From Platerodrilus igneus (lineage: Eukaryota; Arthropoda; Insecta; Coleoptera; Lycidae): a stretch of DNA of 64,000 bases. The notes under the pieces were generated by a model. The model saw only the letters and a program-made list of their open reading frames with translations. It searched no databases and was not told the origin of the DNA. Positions within the stretch are counted from its first letter, which is position 1, and each line of letters opens with the position of its first letter. Both the position numbers and the translations under genes were made by a program. Below are positions 1-10,622 of this stretch, in pieces. The stretch is taken from positions 5,270,001 through 5,334,000 of the forward strand of contig JARFIW010001670.1 of the NCBI GenBank assembly GCA_036346225.1. The letters are read 5' to 3'.

Positions 1-211
1 AATGTTTAGTGTTGCTAAGAAGAAGAACTAGTTTAAGAAGATATTAGTGCTTGTAAATTCATTAGTGTGATAGTGCTTCATTGTTAATTGGACTGAAACC
101 ATCTCTAAATAAGGCATATATTGTTAATTAGACTTGTGAACAGTGAGTAATAAAGACTCTTGTTATTACTTGTTTTAAATCAGTGAACCGCGGTAGTAGT
201 AGCCCGCTACA
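1..211 (+). repeat. 5' LTR, 3' part only (macrodomain gypsy copy 1)
   Basis: This is the R-U5 end of an LTR, cut by the window edge. It aligns with the second half of the solo LTR at 62821-63363 and with the reverse complement of 8133-8340. It contains AATAAA near 150 and ends in GCTACA at 211. A primer-binding-like TGGTGTTAG follows at 213; copy 2 has TGGTATCAG at the same place. Confidence 0.85.
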
Positions 212-286
212 CTGGTGTTAGCCTGTGTGGGGTATATAGTGATTAATTTAAAAGAAAAAACACAAGCCTAAAGATATTTAAGTAGT

Positions 287-1777
287 TTGTATATGCCTGT
301 AACAAGAAGCCAAAGTAAGATGGACGCAGACACTTTAATAATTTTTCTTAAGGATTTTAAATCCGGTATGGAAGAAAAGTTATACGAAAATGCTGCGAAA
401 ATAGATGAAAAGCTTAGTGAAAATGCTGAGAAAATGGAGAAAAGGTCGGCTAAACTGACACTAAATGAAAACGTAGTGTGGTCAGTTGAACTGGAATCAA
501 CCCTTTAAGAAAAGTGAAAATGCTGAGAAAATAGAAAAGTTAAGTGAAATTACAGCCACGTTAAAACAAAGATTAATGGAAAACTCCATTGCATTGAAAG
601 AAGATTTCACTGAACAGGTAAAAACAGTGGAGCAAAAGTTGAACAGTAAATTGACAAAAATGGAAGAAGATGTGATGAGGCTGCAAGAACAAATGATTTT
701 ACTAACAACGCGGCCACTTGAATTAGCAAACCAAGCTGTAAATCAGAGCATTCCAGAAATAAGAAGCATGGAAGGAAGGGAGTCAATACCGTCAAAATTT
801 AAAGTGAAACCACCCACATTCGATGGTAAAACACCTTGGCCCACATATTTAAAACAATTTGAAGCTGCTGCAATAGCCAACGGTTGGTGCAACAAATAGA
901 AGGCTATCTCGTTAGTAGTGGCCCTACGGGGTGAAGCTCTTAACATCTTACAAACGATTCCCGATCACCAGCAGAATAATTACGGCTTCTTAACATCGAA
1001 ATTGAGATGAGATATGGAGACGCTCACCTTCAACAGGTCTACCATGCACAAGTTAAGAACCGCTCGCAAAAAACCAATGAAAACCTGCAAGAATTCGAAG
1101 CTGACATTGCCAGATTAGTTAGATTGGCATACCCAACGGCACCAGAAATACAGCAAGCGCTAAGATTAGCACCGCCAAAAATGTTAGATGACGCACTGGC
1201 TGATGCGCTTGAATTTGAAGCAGCTGAGCAGACATCACACAAGATGAGTCACAAAGTTCGGTCTGCCTTAAAAGAACCTGGCCAATCGCAGAAAAACATA
1301 GAAGAAATAATCAACCGTGTGTTTGAAAAGTAAAAAGCAGAAAAGTTTGAAAGACAACAACCTTATATGTGATTTTCCAGTGCTCCACCCGAAGGTACTA
1401 TATTGGCCAGGAAGCGAGTTTTTTTACCTGGAAAATTTTTTATTTTGCCGAACCCTTGCTGTTCCAGGCAAGGTAGGGATCTTTAACGTGCGTGACAACA
1501 CACGCACACGGGACCTCCATTTTACCTCTCATCCGAACGAGAGTGTACTTTTGTGAAAAATGCTCGCCTAACATTTTTCAAGCGGACCGTGTCGGGATTC
1601 GATCCCGGAACCTTGAGCGTAGTAGTCACACACATACCACTACGCCACGGAGCCGCCGAAAGACAACGACCGTGGAGATGGGGTCTGCGATGCTGGAACT
1701 GCGGTAAAGTTGGTCATATACAGAAACGTTGTACTCAACCAAAAATAAAACAACTGGTTGAGCAGCAGAAAAACTAG
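287..1777 (+). pseudogene. Gypsy gag (copy 1), broken
   Basis: Gag forms the retrotransposon capsid. The first 150 or so residues are Glu/Lys-rich heptads (repeated SENAEKMEK-like stretches), a likely coiled coil. The capsid part starts near 800 (PPTFDGKTPW). A stop at 897-899 and frameshifts break it. About 60 nt present in copy 2 are missing near 1143. A CCHC knuckle (C-x2-C-x4-H-x4-C) lies at about 1690-1735, just after the SINE that splits the gene at 1363-1657. The start at 287 is GTG in the track frame; the true start is uncertain. Confidence 0.85.
1363..1657 (-). mobile_element. tRNA-headed SINE in gag
   Basis: Read on the minus strand it starts with a tRNA-like head ending in a Pol III B box (GGATCGAATCC, plus 1595-1605), then a body ending near the left edge. 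It is flanked by near-identical 14-bp target duplications (gaaagacaac-a/g-acc) at 1349-1362 and 1658-1671. A second copy of the same family lies at 45019-45320. The head is not a functional tRNA: it runs directly into a conserved body. Confidence 0.85.
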
Positions 1778-1854
1778 AGCAAGTCGACGTAAGGGGGCGA
1801 ACGTCGACAGCACTACGTAGTGCCTCGGAGGTTATCATCCGTTCTGCATCGTCG

Positions 1855-2235
1855 ATGGAGAATCTGGACAGTATTTATATTGATGGTAGAATTAATGGTA
1901 GGGTTGTCCGATTACTCGTGGATACAGGAGCGACAAGAACTATTGTGGGACCAGATCTAGTTGGTCGTGGAAAAGTGCTACTTGTATCGGTATGTCTTCG
2001 AACGGCAAGTGGTGAGAAAATTTCTACTCACGGAGAGACTGCCGTAATGTTGGGAATTGAAGACAAACTAATTAATCATCGGGTGTTGGTAGCTCAAATC
2101 ACAGAAGAAGTGATCTTGGGAATGAACATCATGAAAGAATATGAGTTTCATGTGAACATGAAAGAATATGTGCTACGGATAGATGACGATGAGATTCCAT
2201 TTCAAGGGACGAGTAACCAGTCGATGCAAGTTTGA
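1855..2235 (+). pseudogene. Gypsy aspartyl protease (copy 1)
   Basis: This 126-residue open stretch is a retropepsin-like protease that would process the polyprotein. The active-site motif VDTGAT is near residue 23, and a second conserved element, EVILGMNIM, is near residue 86. It lies between the CCHC knuckle and RT, as in other gypsy elements. A stop at 2233-2235 separates it from the next open stretch (2236-2649), which is probably the linker into RT, so the pol frame is broken here. Confidence 0.85.
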
Positions 2236-2593
2236 ATGATTTGTAATATGAAAATACCTGAGAAGGCGGAAATGATAGTAATGGGACGCCCGGATGGTGC
2301 GCTCCGAGAAGGACAAATATGCATGATGGAAGCAACTGAATCGGAAATGGGTCAAGAGGGATTAGTAATTGGAAAAATGATGGTAAAGTTTCGAAATAAG
2401 ATACCAGTAAGGGTGCTAAACATTAATCCGCATACGGTGACCCTGAAGAAAGACATGATTGTGGTAAGTTGCATTCCAGTATGCCATATTAAACGTTGTG
2501 TGGACGGCACGAAAGATAAACCGGCCAACGGTTGCACACAGAAATTGCTGAGTATGTTGATACCTTCGTGTCAAGAATTAAACGGCGACCAAC

Positions 2594-3697
2594 TTGGCCA
2601 AGGTAAAAGAACTGGTCGGACGATATCAAGGTGTGTTTGCACTGGATGATAGTGATAAAGGAAGGACGAATGTTGGGCCACATAAGATCAATACTAGAGA
2701 TGCGCAACCAATAAGACAACACCCCAAGCGGCTTCCTTTGGCAAAACGTAAGAAAGGCAAGCAAATTATCACCGATATGGAAGAACAGGGAGTAATTGAA
2801 CCGTCAAATAGTCCATGGGCATCCCCGGTAGTGCTTGTCAAGAAAAAGGACGGGTCGACAACGTTTTGTGTAGACTACCGGCGACTTAACAAAGTGACAA
2901 AGAAAAACAGCTATCCTTTGCCCAGAATTGATGACACCTTGGATACTCTATCCGGATCTAAATGGTTTTCGACCTTGGACTTGAAAAGCGGATACTGTCA
3001 GGTAGGCTTGGAGCCAAACGATAAAGAGAAAACTGCATTTACAATCGGAACTAGATTATGGCAGTTCAAGGTCATGCCATTTGGATTATGCAATGCCCCT
3101 GCTACTTTTGAACGTTTGATGGAGTCAATACTGCGTGGACTGTCCTGGAAAACATGTCTGGTGTACCTAGACGACGTGATAGTGTTAGGCCGGTCTTTTG
3201 AAGAACACCTTAAGAACCTAGAAGAGATATTCCATGGATTACGCGAGGCAAACCTTACATTGAGCCCCAAGAAGTGCCACCTATTTGGAAAAAAGGTGAA
3301 ATACCTAGGACATGTTGTTTCGGAGACCGGAATAAGAGCTGACCCTGACAAAATAAAAAGGTACAAGTGTGGCTTACATCAGCAGATATACACCAACTAC
3401 GCAGTTTTCTAGGATTGTGCACATATTACCGACGTTTTATACTTGGGTTTGCAAACATTGCCAAACCGTTGACGAAACTAACCGAAAATGGACAAAAATA
3501 TAACTGGAATGACGACTGCCACAGTGCATTTGAACAACTGAAACGGCTACTAGTTACAGCACCAATTTTGAGTTATCCACGGATGGAGGGGAAATATGTG
3601 TTGGATACCGATGCCAGTAACACAGCTATAGGAAGCGTTCTTTCTCAAGTGCAGGACGGACAAAAAAACGTTATTGTGTATTTCAGCAAAATCAAAT
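2594..3697 (+). pseudogene. Gypsy reverse transcriptase and start of RNase H (copy 1)
   Basis: RT motifs are clear: the VDYRRLNKVT block, STLDLKSGY, MPFGLCNAPATF and the catalytic YLDD box (near 3160-3175). A frameshift near 3360-3410 moves the thumb and RNase H start into another frame (3367 onward: FLGLCTYYRRF, then LDTDASNTAIGSVLSQ). The match stops at about 3697, in the middle of RNase H, where copy 2's LTR begins in reverse. The copy cannot make a full pol. Confidence 0.9.
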
Positions 3698-4033
3698 TAG
3701 CAACACTAAACACTACCATAATTTATTTATTACACTTTTGTTTATTTATGTATTCTACAAGCTGCATGTACATTAGACATGTTCACCTCATATAAATTTA
3801 TGTATACTCTCGGACTTCCAAAAGCTCAACTATTTAACTTTACACGATATAATTTATATTCGACATTCTGATATAGACTAGCCCTGTACTTCCTCATCGG
3901 TCTTATTTATACCCTGAATTAAAAAGGATGATTCATCGTCCAGTAATTGCTAGAAAATTCTCGGTCCATGGAGAATATACAGTGCTTATGGCGCTTGTGT
4001 GTTTGACGGGTTGCCTAATAGTAGCTCGCAACA
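3698..4033 (-). repeat. 3' LTR of copy 2, truncated
   Basis: It starts with TGTTGCGAGC at 4033 (minus) and matches the first two thirds of 8133-8670. It stops at about 3698, losing the U5 end, exactly where copy 1 pol stops. Confidence 0.85.
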
Positions 4034-4046
4034 CTGCCCCCTCTTT
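4034..4046 (-). promoter_or_regulatory. Polypurine tract of copy 2
   Basis: On the minus strand AAAGAGGGGGCAG directly precedes the LTR start TGTTGCG. This is the expected place and composition for the plus-strand primer of an LTR retrotransposon. Confidence 0.8.
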
Positions 4047-4100
4047 AAAACCGTTACGTCTCGTAACTGTAAATACATTTTGACGCCAATTCGATGACTG

Positions 4101-4157
4101 ATGACGGTATCGGCAGCTATCTCCTCTGGTGCATGCACCGCGTCGTAGGAAATAACA
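4101..4157 (-). pseudogene. CCCH zinc finger at the 3' end of gypsy pol
   Basis: Nineteen residues have the exact spacing C-x7-C-x5-C-x3-H, with the TRGDSCRYRH style typical of RNA-binding CCCH fingers. The finger is in the same frame as the second half of the macrodomain, about 37 codons after its GCGL motif. Downstream the frame runs through the polypurine tract into the LTR without an earlier stop. An overlapping open frame (about 3986-4222) is in the integrase frame but has no recognisable domain. Function is inferred from spacing only; RNA binding is plausible. Confidence 0.65.
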
Positions 4158-4204
4158 GTCAACAGTCTTTTCTTGGTCTCGGTAGACAATCGGTTGATAA
4201 CAAC

Positions 4205-4600
4205 AAACAGGTACCTGGACATTGGTTCCCTGGAAAACTACTTCTAGCATACTCCAGACTATCCTCCACAGTCCACAGCCTAGCTTGGGCACCGCTAGTT
4301 TCGTTACACCATTTTCCATCATTTGAGCCTTAAGATTTAGCAACGCCTCCCATAGATGTCCATAACTAGGTCTCTGCCCTGAAGAATTTTTGGTGACTAG
4401 ATAGTAAACATAACGATTTTTATCCTGAAAATCAAAGCTTTTCCTACAGTTGGCTGCTGTTGTACTAATTCATCCACACATCCAAACTTTTTCTTGAAAA
4501 CAACAGTTATTTCTCTTGACATTTCCAAATCTTGAGCTACGCAATGTGCAAGGTAATTCTCCTCTGGTGCTCTAAACAGATCTTTCTGTTTTTCAACAAC
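4205..4600 (-). pseudogene. OARD1/TARG1-type macrodomain fused after gypsy integrase
   Basis: Macrodomains of this family hydrolyse ADP-ribose from proteins or from O-acetyl-ADP-ribose. The first half is in the integrase frame (residues about 209-256 of the open stretch from 5218) and shows KDLFRAPEENYLAHC and VFKKKFGCVDEL. A one-base frameshift near 4425-4432 moves the rest to the next frame: YVYYLVTK, NGVTKLAVPKLGCGL and the final beta strand near 4210. The Lys matching the TARG1 catalytic Lys is present (4389-4391). The residue after GCGL, normally the catalytic Asp, is Trp here (4266-4268), so this copy is probably inactive. Assignment rests on colinear motifs along about 130 residues. 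Confidence 0.9.
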
Positions 4601-5965
4601 AACGCCAAATCTTGCCTTAGCGGAACCACCATACGCCACCATAAAACTCTCAAAATCTACATTTGGCTCATGATTAATAATTCGTCGAACACCATTCTCA
4701 TTATTCGAGGCTTCCTGGTTGTTGCCAGCGTAGGATGTTAAACGGTCGAAGTGTACCACTTTCGGTTTACCACGGGGAGATCTTCTGATGCGGTACACTA
4801 CATCACTAATTCCTTTTAACGCTTCGTACGGGCCTTCCCATTGTCTTTGTAATTTTGGCGACAACCCACGCTGTCTTTGTGGATTATACAACCACACTAA
4901 ATCTCCAGGTTGATAACCACCTTCTTGAGCTCTCGTGTCATATTGTGATTTCATTCGATCGCTTGCTTTCTGGATATTCTTTTGGACGTTTTCGTGAATG
5001 CTATTTGATCTTTCACAAAGCTTACTAACGTAATCTTCACCTGCGATCTCTTCTCCAGATTTAAATCCAAACTGAAGATCACATGATAGCCACAATTCAC
5101 GTTCTAACATCACGCAAGCGGGTGAGTATCCTGTGCTATCATGTACTGAGTGAGGACCGGCACGAGAATAGGAACAAATGTAAATATTGATCCCAGTCTC
5201 GTTGATGTTCAGAGACATCTTTGGCTAGGTATTTTCCTAACGTCCTGTTCATTCTTTCAACCATTCCATCCGATTGAGAATGAAGTGGCGTGGTTCTAGT
5301 CTTCCTGATTCCAAGATGCTTGCAGACGTTTTAAAACAACGCTGATTCGAAGTTCCGACCTTGATCGGAGTGTAATTCCAACGGAACTCCAAAGCGACAA
5401 AACAACTCCCTCACTAGTACATCTGCAACCGTCTCGGCTTCTTGGTTAGGTATAGCATATGCCTCCGGCCATTTGATAAAATAATCCATTGCAACCAAGA
5501 TGTATTTATTTCCTTTCTCTGATTCAGGATACGGACCAGCTATATCAATGGCTACCCTTTCAAAAGGATTCCCCACGTTATACTGTCTCACTGGGGCTTT
5601 CCGTTTTGTGACCGGGCCATTTGCAGAGACACACAACTCACATTTCCGGCACCACTCCTTCACATCTTCTTTGCGGTTCACCCAATAGAATCTTTCACTC
5701 TTTCGAGAGGTCTTTTTACGCCAAAGTGCCCTCCGGAAACCCCATCGTGCAAGTGCTGCAACACTTCCGGCACTCTGCTTCTCGGCACTATCACTTGGAG
5801 TCTCTCAGTGCCATCTTCACATTCCAGGCGTCGTTTCAAGATTCTATTTTCAATCACCAAGGATTCCCACTGTGCCCAGTATGCCTTCAGGCTCCTACTT
5901 GAAATACTAATTTCTTCCCAAGCTGGTCGTTGTCCTCTACTTTTCCACTCAATAATACGTCCCAA
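4601..5965 (-). pseudogene. Gypsy integrase and C-terminal region (copy 2)
   Basis: Integrase inserts the cDNA into the genome. From the right: zinc-binding region ending in CRKCELC (about 5640), then catalytic Asp contexts AIDIAGP and HSDQGRNF. The third acidic block, with VERMN, lies near 5240-5260 after frameshifts. The C-terminal part has PGDLVWLYNP and WEGPYEAL, a chromodomain-free GPY/F-like module. An acidic linker of about 50 residues leads straight into the macrodomain in the same frame. Frameshifts near 5330 and 5680 split it into three pieces. Confidence 0.9.
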
Positions 5966-6560
5966 TTCGATGTAATTCTCCTAGTCTTCTCGTATTCTTT
6001 CGGGTTGCCAAGAATCATCGGTTACCGTCATTCATGGATGACACTTATTTTCTCTTCCATCTTGGAGCAATGATTGCAGTCTACCGGACAAGGTCTCTTA
6101 GATAGAGCGTCTGCATTCCGATGGCTAGTTCACTACACGATGTTCTGTGTCAAAGTCATATTCCTGCCGCCGCTCTATCTACCTTGCAATTTACCCTTCA
6201 GGATTTTGAAACTGCAGTAACCATTTTAGTGCAGCATGGTCTGTTCTCAACAGGAATTTACGGCCGTATAAGTACTTATAAAAGTGCTCTACGAATTTGA
6301 TGACGGACAACAGCGCCCTTCTTGTCACACAAAAGTTCCTTTCTGACCGCGACAAGACCTTGCTGAAATACCCAATAACTTTGTCTTGTCCGTCCTAACT
6401 TGAGAAAGAACGCTTCCTATAGCTGTGTTACTGGCATCGGTATCCAACACACATTTCCCCTCCATCCGTGGATAACTCAGAACTGGTGCTGTAGCTAGTA
6501 GCCGTTTCAGTTGTTCAAATGCACTGTGGCAGTCGTCATTTCAATCATATTCTAGTCCAT
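5966..6560 (-). pseudogene. Gypsy RNase H region (copy 2)
   Basis: Read on the minus strand it resumes the pol of copy 1 from the thumb (the SAFEQLKRLLATAP region) through LDTDASNTAIGSVLSQ. It then continues beyond where copy 1 stops, with the FVEHFYKYLYGRKF and RTDHAALKWLL segments. Several stops and indels break it. At about 6560 it is joined to the beginning of protease: roughly 1.6 kb, matching copy 1 about 1894-3476, is deleted. Confidence 0.8.
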
Positions 6561-8054
6561 CTTCGGTTAATTAATTCTACCATCAATATAAATGCTGTCC
6601 AGACTTCCCATAGACGATGCAGCACGGATGATAATCTTCGGGGCACTACGTTGTGCTGTCGACGTTTGCCTCCTTACATTAACCTGCTTTAGCTCAACCG
6701 GTTGTTTCTTTGGTTGAGTACAGCGTGTCTGTATATGACATATAGCATCGCAGACTCCCTCTCCGCGGTCGTCGTCTTTCTAGCCTTTCTGCCTTTTGCT
6801 TTTCAAACACACGGTTGATTATTTCATCTATGCTGTTCTACGCTTGACCAGGTTCTTCTAAGGCAGACCGACCTTTGTGACTCATCCTGTGTGATGTCTG
6901 CTTAGCTGCTTCAAATTCAAGCGCATGAGCCAGTGCGTCATCTAACATTTTTGGCCATGCTAATCTTAGCGCTTGCTGTATTTCGCCATCTTTAACGCCA
7001 TCCACAAATGTTTGAACAGCCAGTTGTTCGAGGAAGCTATCTGGTGCCGTTGGGTATGCCAGTCTAACTAATCTGGCAATGTCAGCTTCGAATTCTTGCA
7101 GACTTTCATTTGTCTTTTGCGAGCGGTTCTTAACTTGTGCATGGTAAACCTGTTGAAGATGAACGTCTCCATATCTCGTTTCAAGTGTCGATGTCAAGAG
7201 GCCGTAATCATTCTGCTGGTGATCGGGAATCGTTTGCAAGATGTTAAGGGCTTCCCACCGTAGGGTCACTATTAGAGAGATAGCCTTCTCTTTGTTGCAC
7301 CAACCGTTGGCTATTGCAGCAGCTTCAAATTGTTTCAAATATGTGGGCCAAGGTGTTTTACCATCGAATGTGGGTGGTTTCACTTTAAATTTCGACGGTA
7401 TTTACTCGCTTTCTACCATGCTTCTTATTTCTGGATTGTTCTGACTTACAACTTGGTTTACTAATTCAAGTGGCCGCATTGTTAGTGAAATCACTTGCTC
7501 TTGTAGCCTCATCGCATCTTCTTACAAATTTACCAATTTACTGTCCAACTTTTGCTCCACTGTTTTTACCTGTTCAGTGAAATCTTCTTTCAATGCAATG
7601 GAGCTTTCCATTAATCTTTGTTCTAACGTGGCTGTACTTTCATTCAACTTTTCTTCCATTTTGGCAGCATTTCACTAAACCTTTACATTTTCTCAGTATT
7701 TTTCACTAAACTTTTCTTCTATTTTCGTAGCATTTTCACTTAATTTTCTTCTATTTTCTCAGCATTTGCACTAAGCGTCACTTCCATACCGTATTTAAAC
7801 TCTTTAAGGGTCGATTCCAGTTCAACTGACCTCACTACGTTTTCATTTAGTGTCACTTACAGTTTAGCCGACCTCTCCTCCATTTTCTCAGCATTTTCAC
7901 TAAGCTTTTCATTTATTTTCGCAGCATTTTCACTTAACTTCTCTTGCATTTTTGCAGTATTTTCGCTTAAGTTTTCTTCCATATCGGATTTAAAATCCTT
8001 AAGGAAATTCATTAAAGTTTCTGTGTCCATCTTACTTGTTACAGGCATATACAA
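6561..8054 (-). pseudogene. Gypsy gag, knuckle and protease start (copy 2)
   Basis: The capsid part at 6838-7383 is intact for 181 residues (PPTFDGKTPW to EEPGQA). It includes a stretch missing from copy 1 (DSFLEQLAVQTFVDGVKDGE). The N-terminal coiled coil (7857-8054 and the broken stretch to 7500) is again Glu/Lys-rich heptads. The knuckle region (6700-6790) is damaged, and the first residues of protease are at 6570-6610. Unlike copy 1 there is no SINE in it, so the SINE inserted only into copy 1. Confidence 0.85.
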
Positions 8055-8111
8055 ACTACTTAAATATCTTTAGATTTGTGTTTTTTTTTCTTTTAAATTA
8101 ATCATTATATA

Positions 8112-8132
8112 CCCCACACAAACTGATACCAG
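8112..8132 (-). promoter_or_regulatory. Primer-binding site of copy 2
   Basis: Immediately inside the 5' LTR the minus strand reads C-TGGTATCAG, with the TGG expected for pairing with a tRNA 3' CCA end. I cannot name the tRNA with confidence. Confidence 0.6.
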
Positions 8133-8670
8133 TGTAGCGGGCTACTACTACTGCATTTCACTAATTTAAAACAAGTCGTAACAAAAGTCTTTATTACTCA
8201 CTGTTCGCAAGTCTAATTAACAAATGCCTTATTTATAGGTGTTTTCAGTCCAATTAACAATGAAGCACTATCACACTAATGAATTTACAAGCACTAATAT
8301 CTTCTTAAACTAGTTCCTTAACTATAAGTCTTCTTAGCAACACTAAACACTACTATAATTTATTTATTACACTTTTGTTTATTTATGTATTCTACAAGCT
8401 GCATGTACATTAGGCACGTTCACCTCATATAAATTTATGTTTACTCTCGGACTTCCAAAAGCTCAACTATTTAACTATACACGATATAATTTATATTCGA
8501 CATTCTAAATAGACTAAACTCTGTACTTCCTCATCGGTCTTATTTATACTTTGAATTAAAAAGGATAATTCATCCTCCAGTAATTGCTAGAAGATTCTCG
8601 GTTCATGGAGAATATACAGTGCTTGTGGCGCTTGTGTGTTTGACGGGTTGCCTAATAGTAACTCGCAACA
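8133..8670 (-). repeat. 5' LTR of copy 2, complete (538 bp)
   Basis: It starts TGTTGCGAG at 8670 and ends GCTACA at 8133, in the TG...CA form. It has a TATA-like TATAAATAAG and AATAAA upstream of its end. It matches the solo LTR at 62821-63363 end to end. The 98 bases to its right (8671-8768) contain nothing I recognise. Confidence 0.9.
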
Positions 8671-10622
8671 ATATCCTTGCTTATTATTTTATAATAAGAA
8701 GCTAAAAGCTCCATATTTTACTAAATATTACATAAAACAATTGTATGTATAACAATCGATATGAAATATGTAACGATAAAACGCACTGGTTAGGCAGAAA
8801 CAGAAAGGACGGAAAAGTAACACCCCACACGAATTGCCATAACGTATAAAAAGATAAAAGTAACAGAGATGCCGATGCTAACTACAAATGCAGAAAGTAG
8901 GGTGGCTCACATACACAAAGAAAGGACATATCATCAAACTTTTATTTGCAATCAGTCAAAAATTTCTATTTAAATAAACAAAAAATATATAATCTACAGA
9001 CAATTTTTAATAATTGAGATACGAAGTGCGCATTTCGTATTGTAACATAAAAAAGGAAGGATAATGAACATAAAAGGCAATACGTATGGTCTCTTTTAAC
9101 CAAACATTTTCAGTTTCTCACAGAACACTTACTGCGATTTTAATAGTAATTTATCTCACTCCGCCCGTCACAGTAAGATGATTCACGTTTCTTCTTGTTG
9201 CATGAGTTTACGCATTATGACATAAGGAGAAAGAAAATAAGGTAAGATACATGTACGTACTGTTTACTTATCTTGCACCTACATCAGCGGAGATGAACAA
9301 GCAAAACGTCGTGATTTTGCTTTATCTTGCACCTACATCGGCGGAGGTGAACCAGCAAAACATTGCGATCTCGCTCTCTGAGGGATAGTTACCACGGTAG
9401 TCATAATCAATAAGGCTGCGGCCATAACCGCAACAGCGGGCCTACGTGAAAGAGCTAGAAAGAGATTCTATCTAGTACCACTAACAACGTAGAAACTTAC
9501 CGATGCCCCGAAGGCAGAAGCTTCCCGTGGAAGACGTGCATGGCTCTTGAAGTAATAGAATCAGCCATGCAGAAAGTACATGCTAGGACGAATAACAGGT
9601 TGCTACGCACCTAAACGTAGCCGGGAGAAACGTAAATAGCAGGCTAACTACCAAACGCGGAGAGTGGGGGTTTCACCTACATACAAAAAACAAAAAAAAG
9701 CATTTCGTTCTCGCTTATCTATTAACAATCAAAATATACCGTTTGTAAAATAAACTAATCAGTAGAAAAGAATAAGCGTGTGGGAACTTTTGTCAAACAT
9801 TTTTAACAATGGTACATCACACCTGTAGAGCAATAATATCGATTCGCAGCAACAAACAATAGTCCAACAGTATCACGTTTCTTAACACGTAACTACATCA
9901 AACGCCAATAAGGAATATTCCCTTGATATACACAAAAAAAAACAAGTTGTATACCTGTATGTGTCGGGATGCTTAGCTTGCACGCCATCGGGAGTAAATC
10001 AGCACAGTATCGCCACGGTCGTCGGGATCTATTTACCCTGTTACCATAACGGCACTAGCGATCTACAGGCAACGGCAGTTGATCTGTGGCAAACAACAGT
10101 TGGGTCTACATAAAAAAGAACCACTTTGGCCTCCAGCTAAGAGCTAAAAAGAGAATCTGATTAGGACGAGTAAGTGCGGAAAAAATCACCGATACACGCA
10201 AGATACCTCCTATTTGTCGAACAAAAAACGTGCATCGCTCTTGAAGTACTGGGACGACAAATGTAGACAATATTTCAAAGTACAAGCTGCAGAATCAAAT
10301 TAAAAATTGGTTCAAATAATACGAGTTCGAACTACAATCCTTGCGTTATCATAACGCGATTAGCAAACTGGAAAACACGCTATCAAATAATAGTAGGATC
10401 CATTATTTTGACAAATCTTTAGATGGGAAACACAAGATAAAGCAATTACACGTTATCGGAATGTTTAACAAATTAACGAATACCTAAAACAAGGTATTGA
10501 CTATTTAATTTATCGAATAAATTTTCGTTTTAAAAGCAAAATAGATTTCAGTTAAAACAAGTTGAAAATGCAAGGCATTGTCGCAACGAACTTCCAAATG
10601 TAGACTTACTTTAAAACAATTT

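Larger units (their letters stand above)
1..3697 (+). mobile_element. Ty3/gypsy retrotransposon copy 1, 3'-truncated
   Basis: The order is LTR end, primer site, gag with coiled coil, CCHC knuckle, aspartyl protease, reverse transcriptase and start of RNase H, as expected for Ty3/gypsy. Several frameshifts and stops make it non-functional. A SINE interrupts gag. The element stops inside RNase H at about 3697, where it abuts the truncated reverse-strand LTR of copy 2. RNase H end, integrase and 3' LTR are missing. Copy 2 supplies the missing 3' half of the family. Confidence 0.9.
3698..8670 (-). mobile_element. Ty3/gypsy copy 2, with macrodomain and CCCH finger
   Basis: This is the same family as copy 1, in inverted orientation. 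From 8670 leftward: complete 5' LTR, primer site, gag, knuckle, first residues of protease, a deletion joining protease to RNase H near 6560, integrase, GPY/F-type region, macrodomain, CCCH finger, polypurine tract and a 3' LTR truncated at 3698. Multiple frameshifts show the copy is dead. Its importance is that it preserves the 3' half of the family, where the unusual domains lie. Confidence 0.9.

Noticed and set aside
3986..4222. Open frame in the integrase frame overlapping the CCCH finger
   Set aside because: No recognisable domain. The macrodomain and CCCH motifs are in the other frame.
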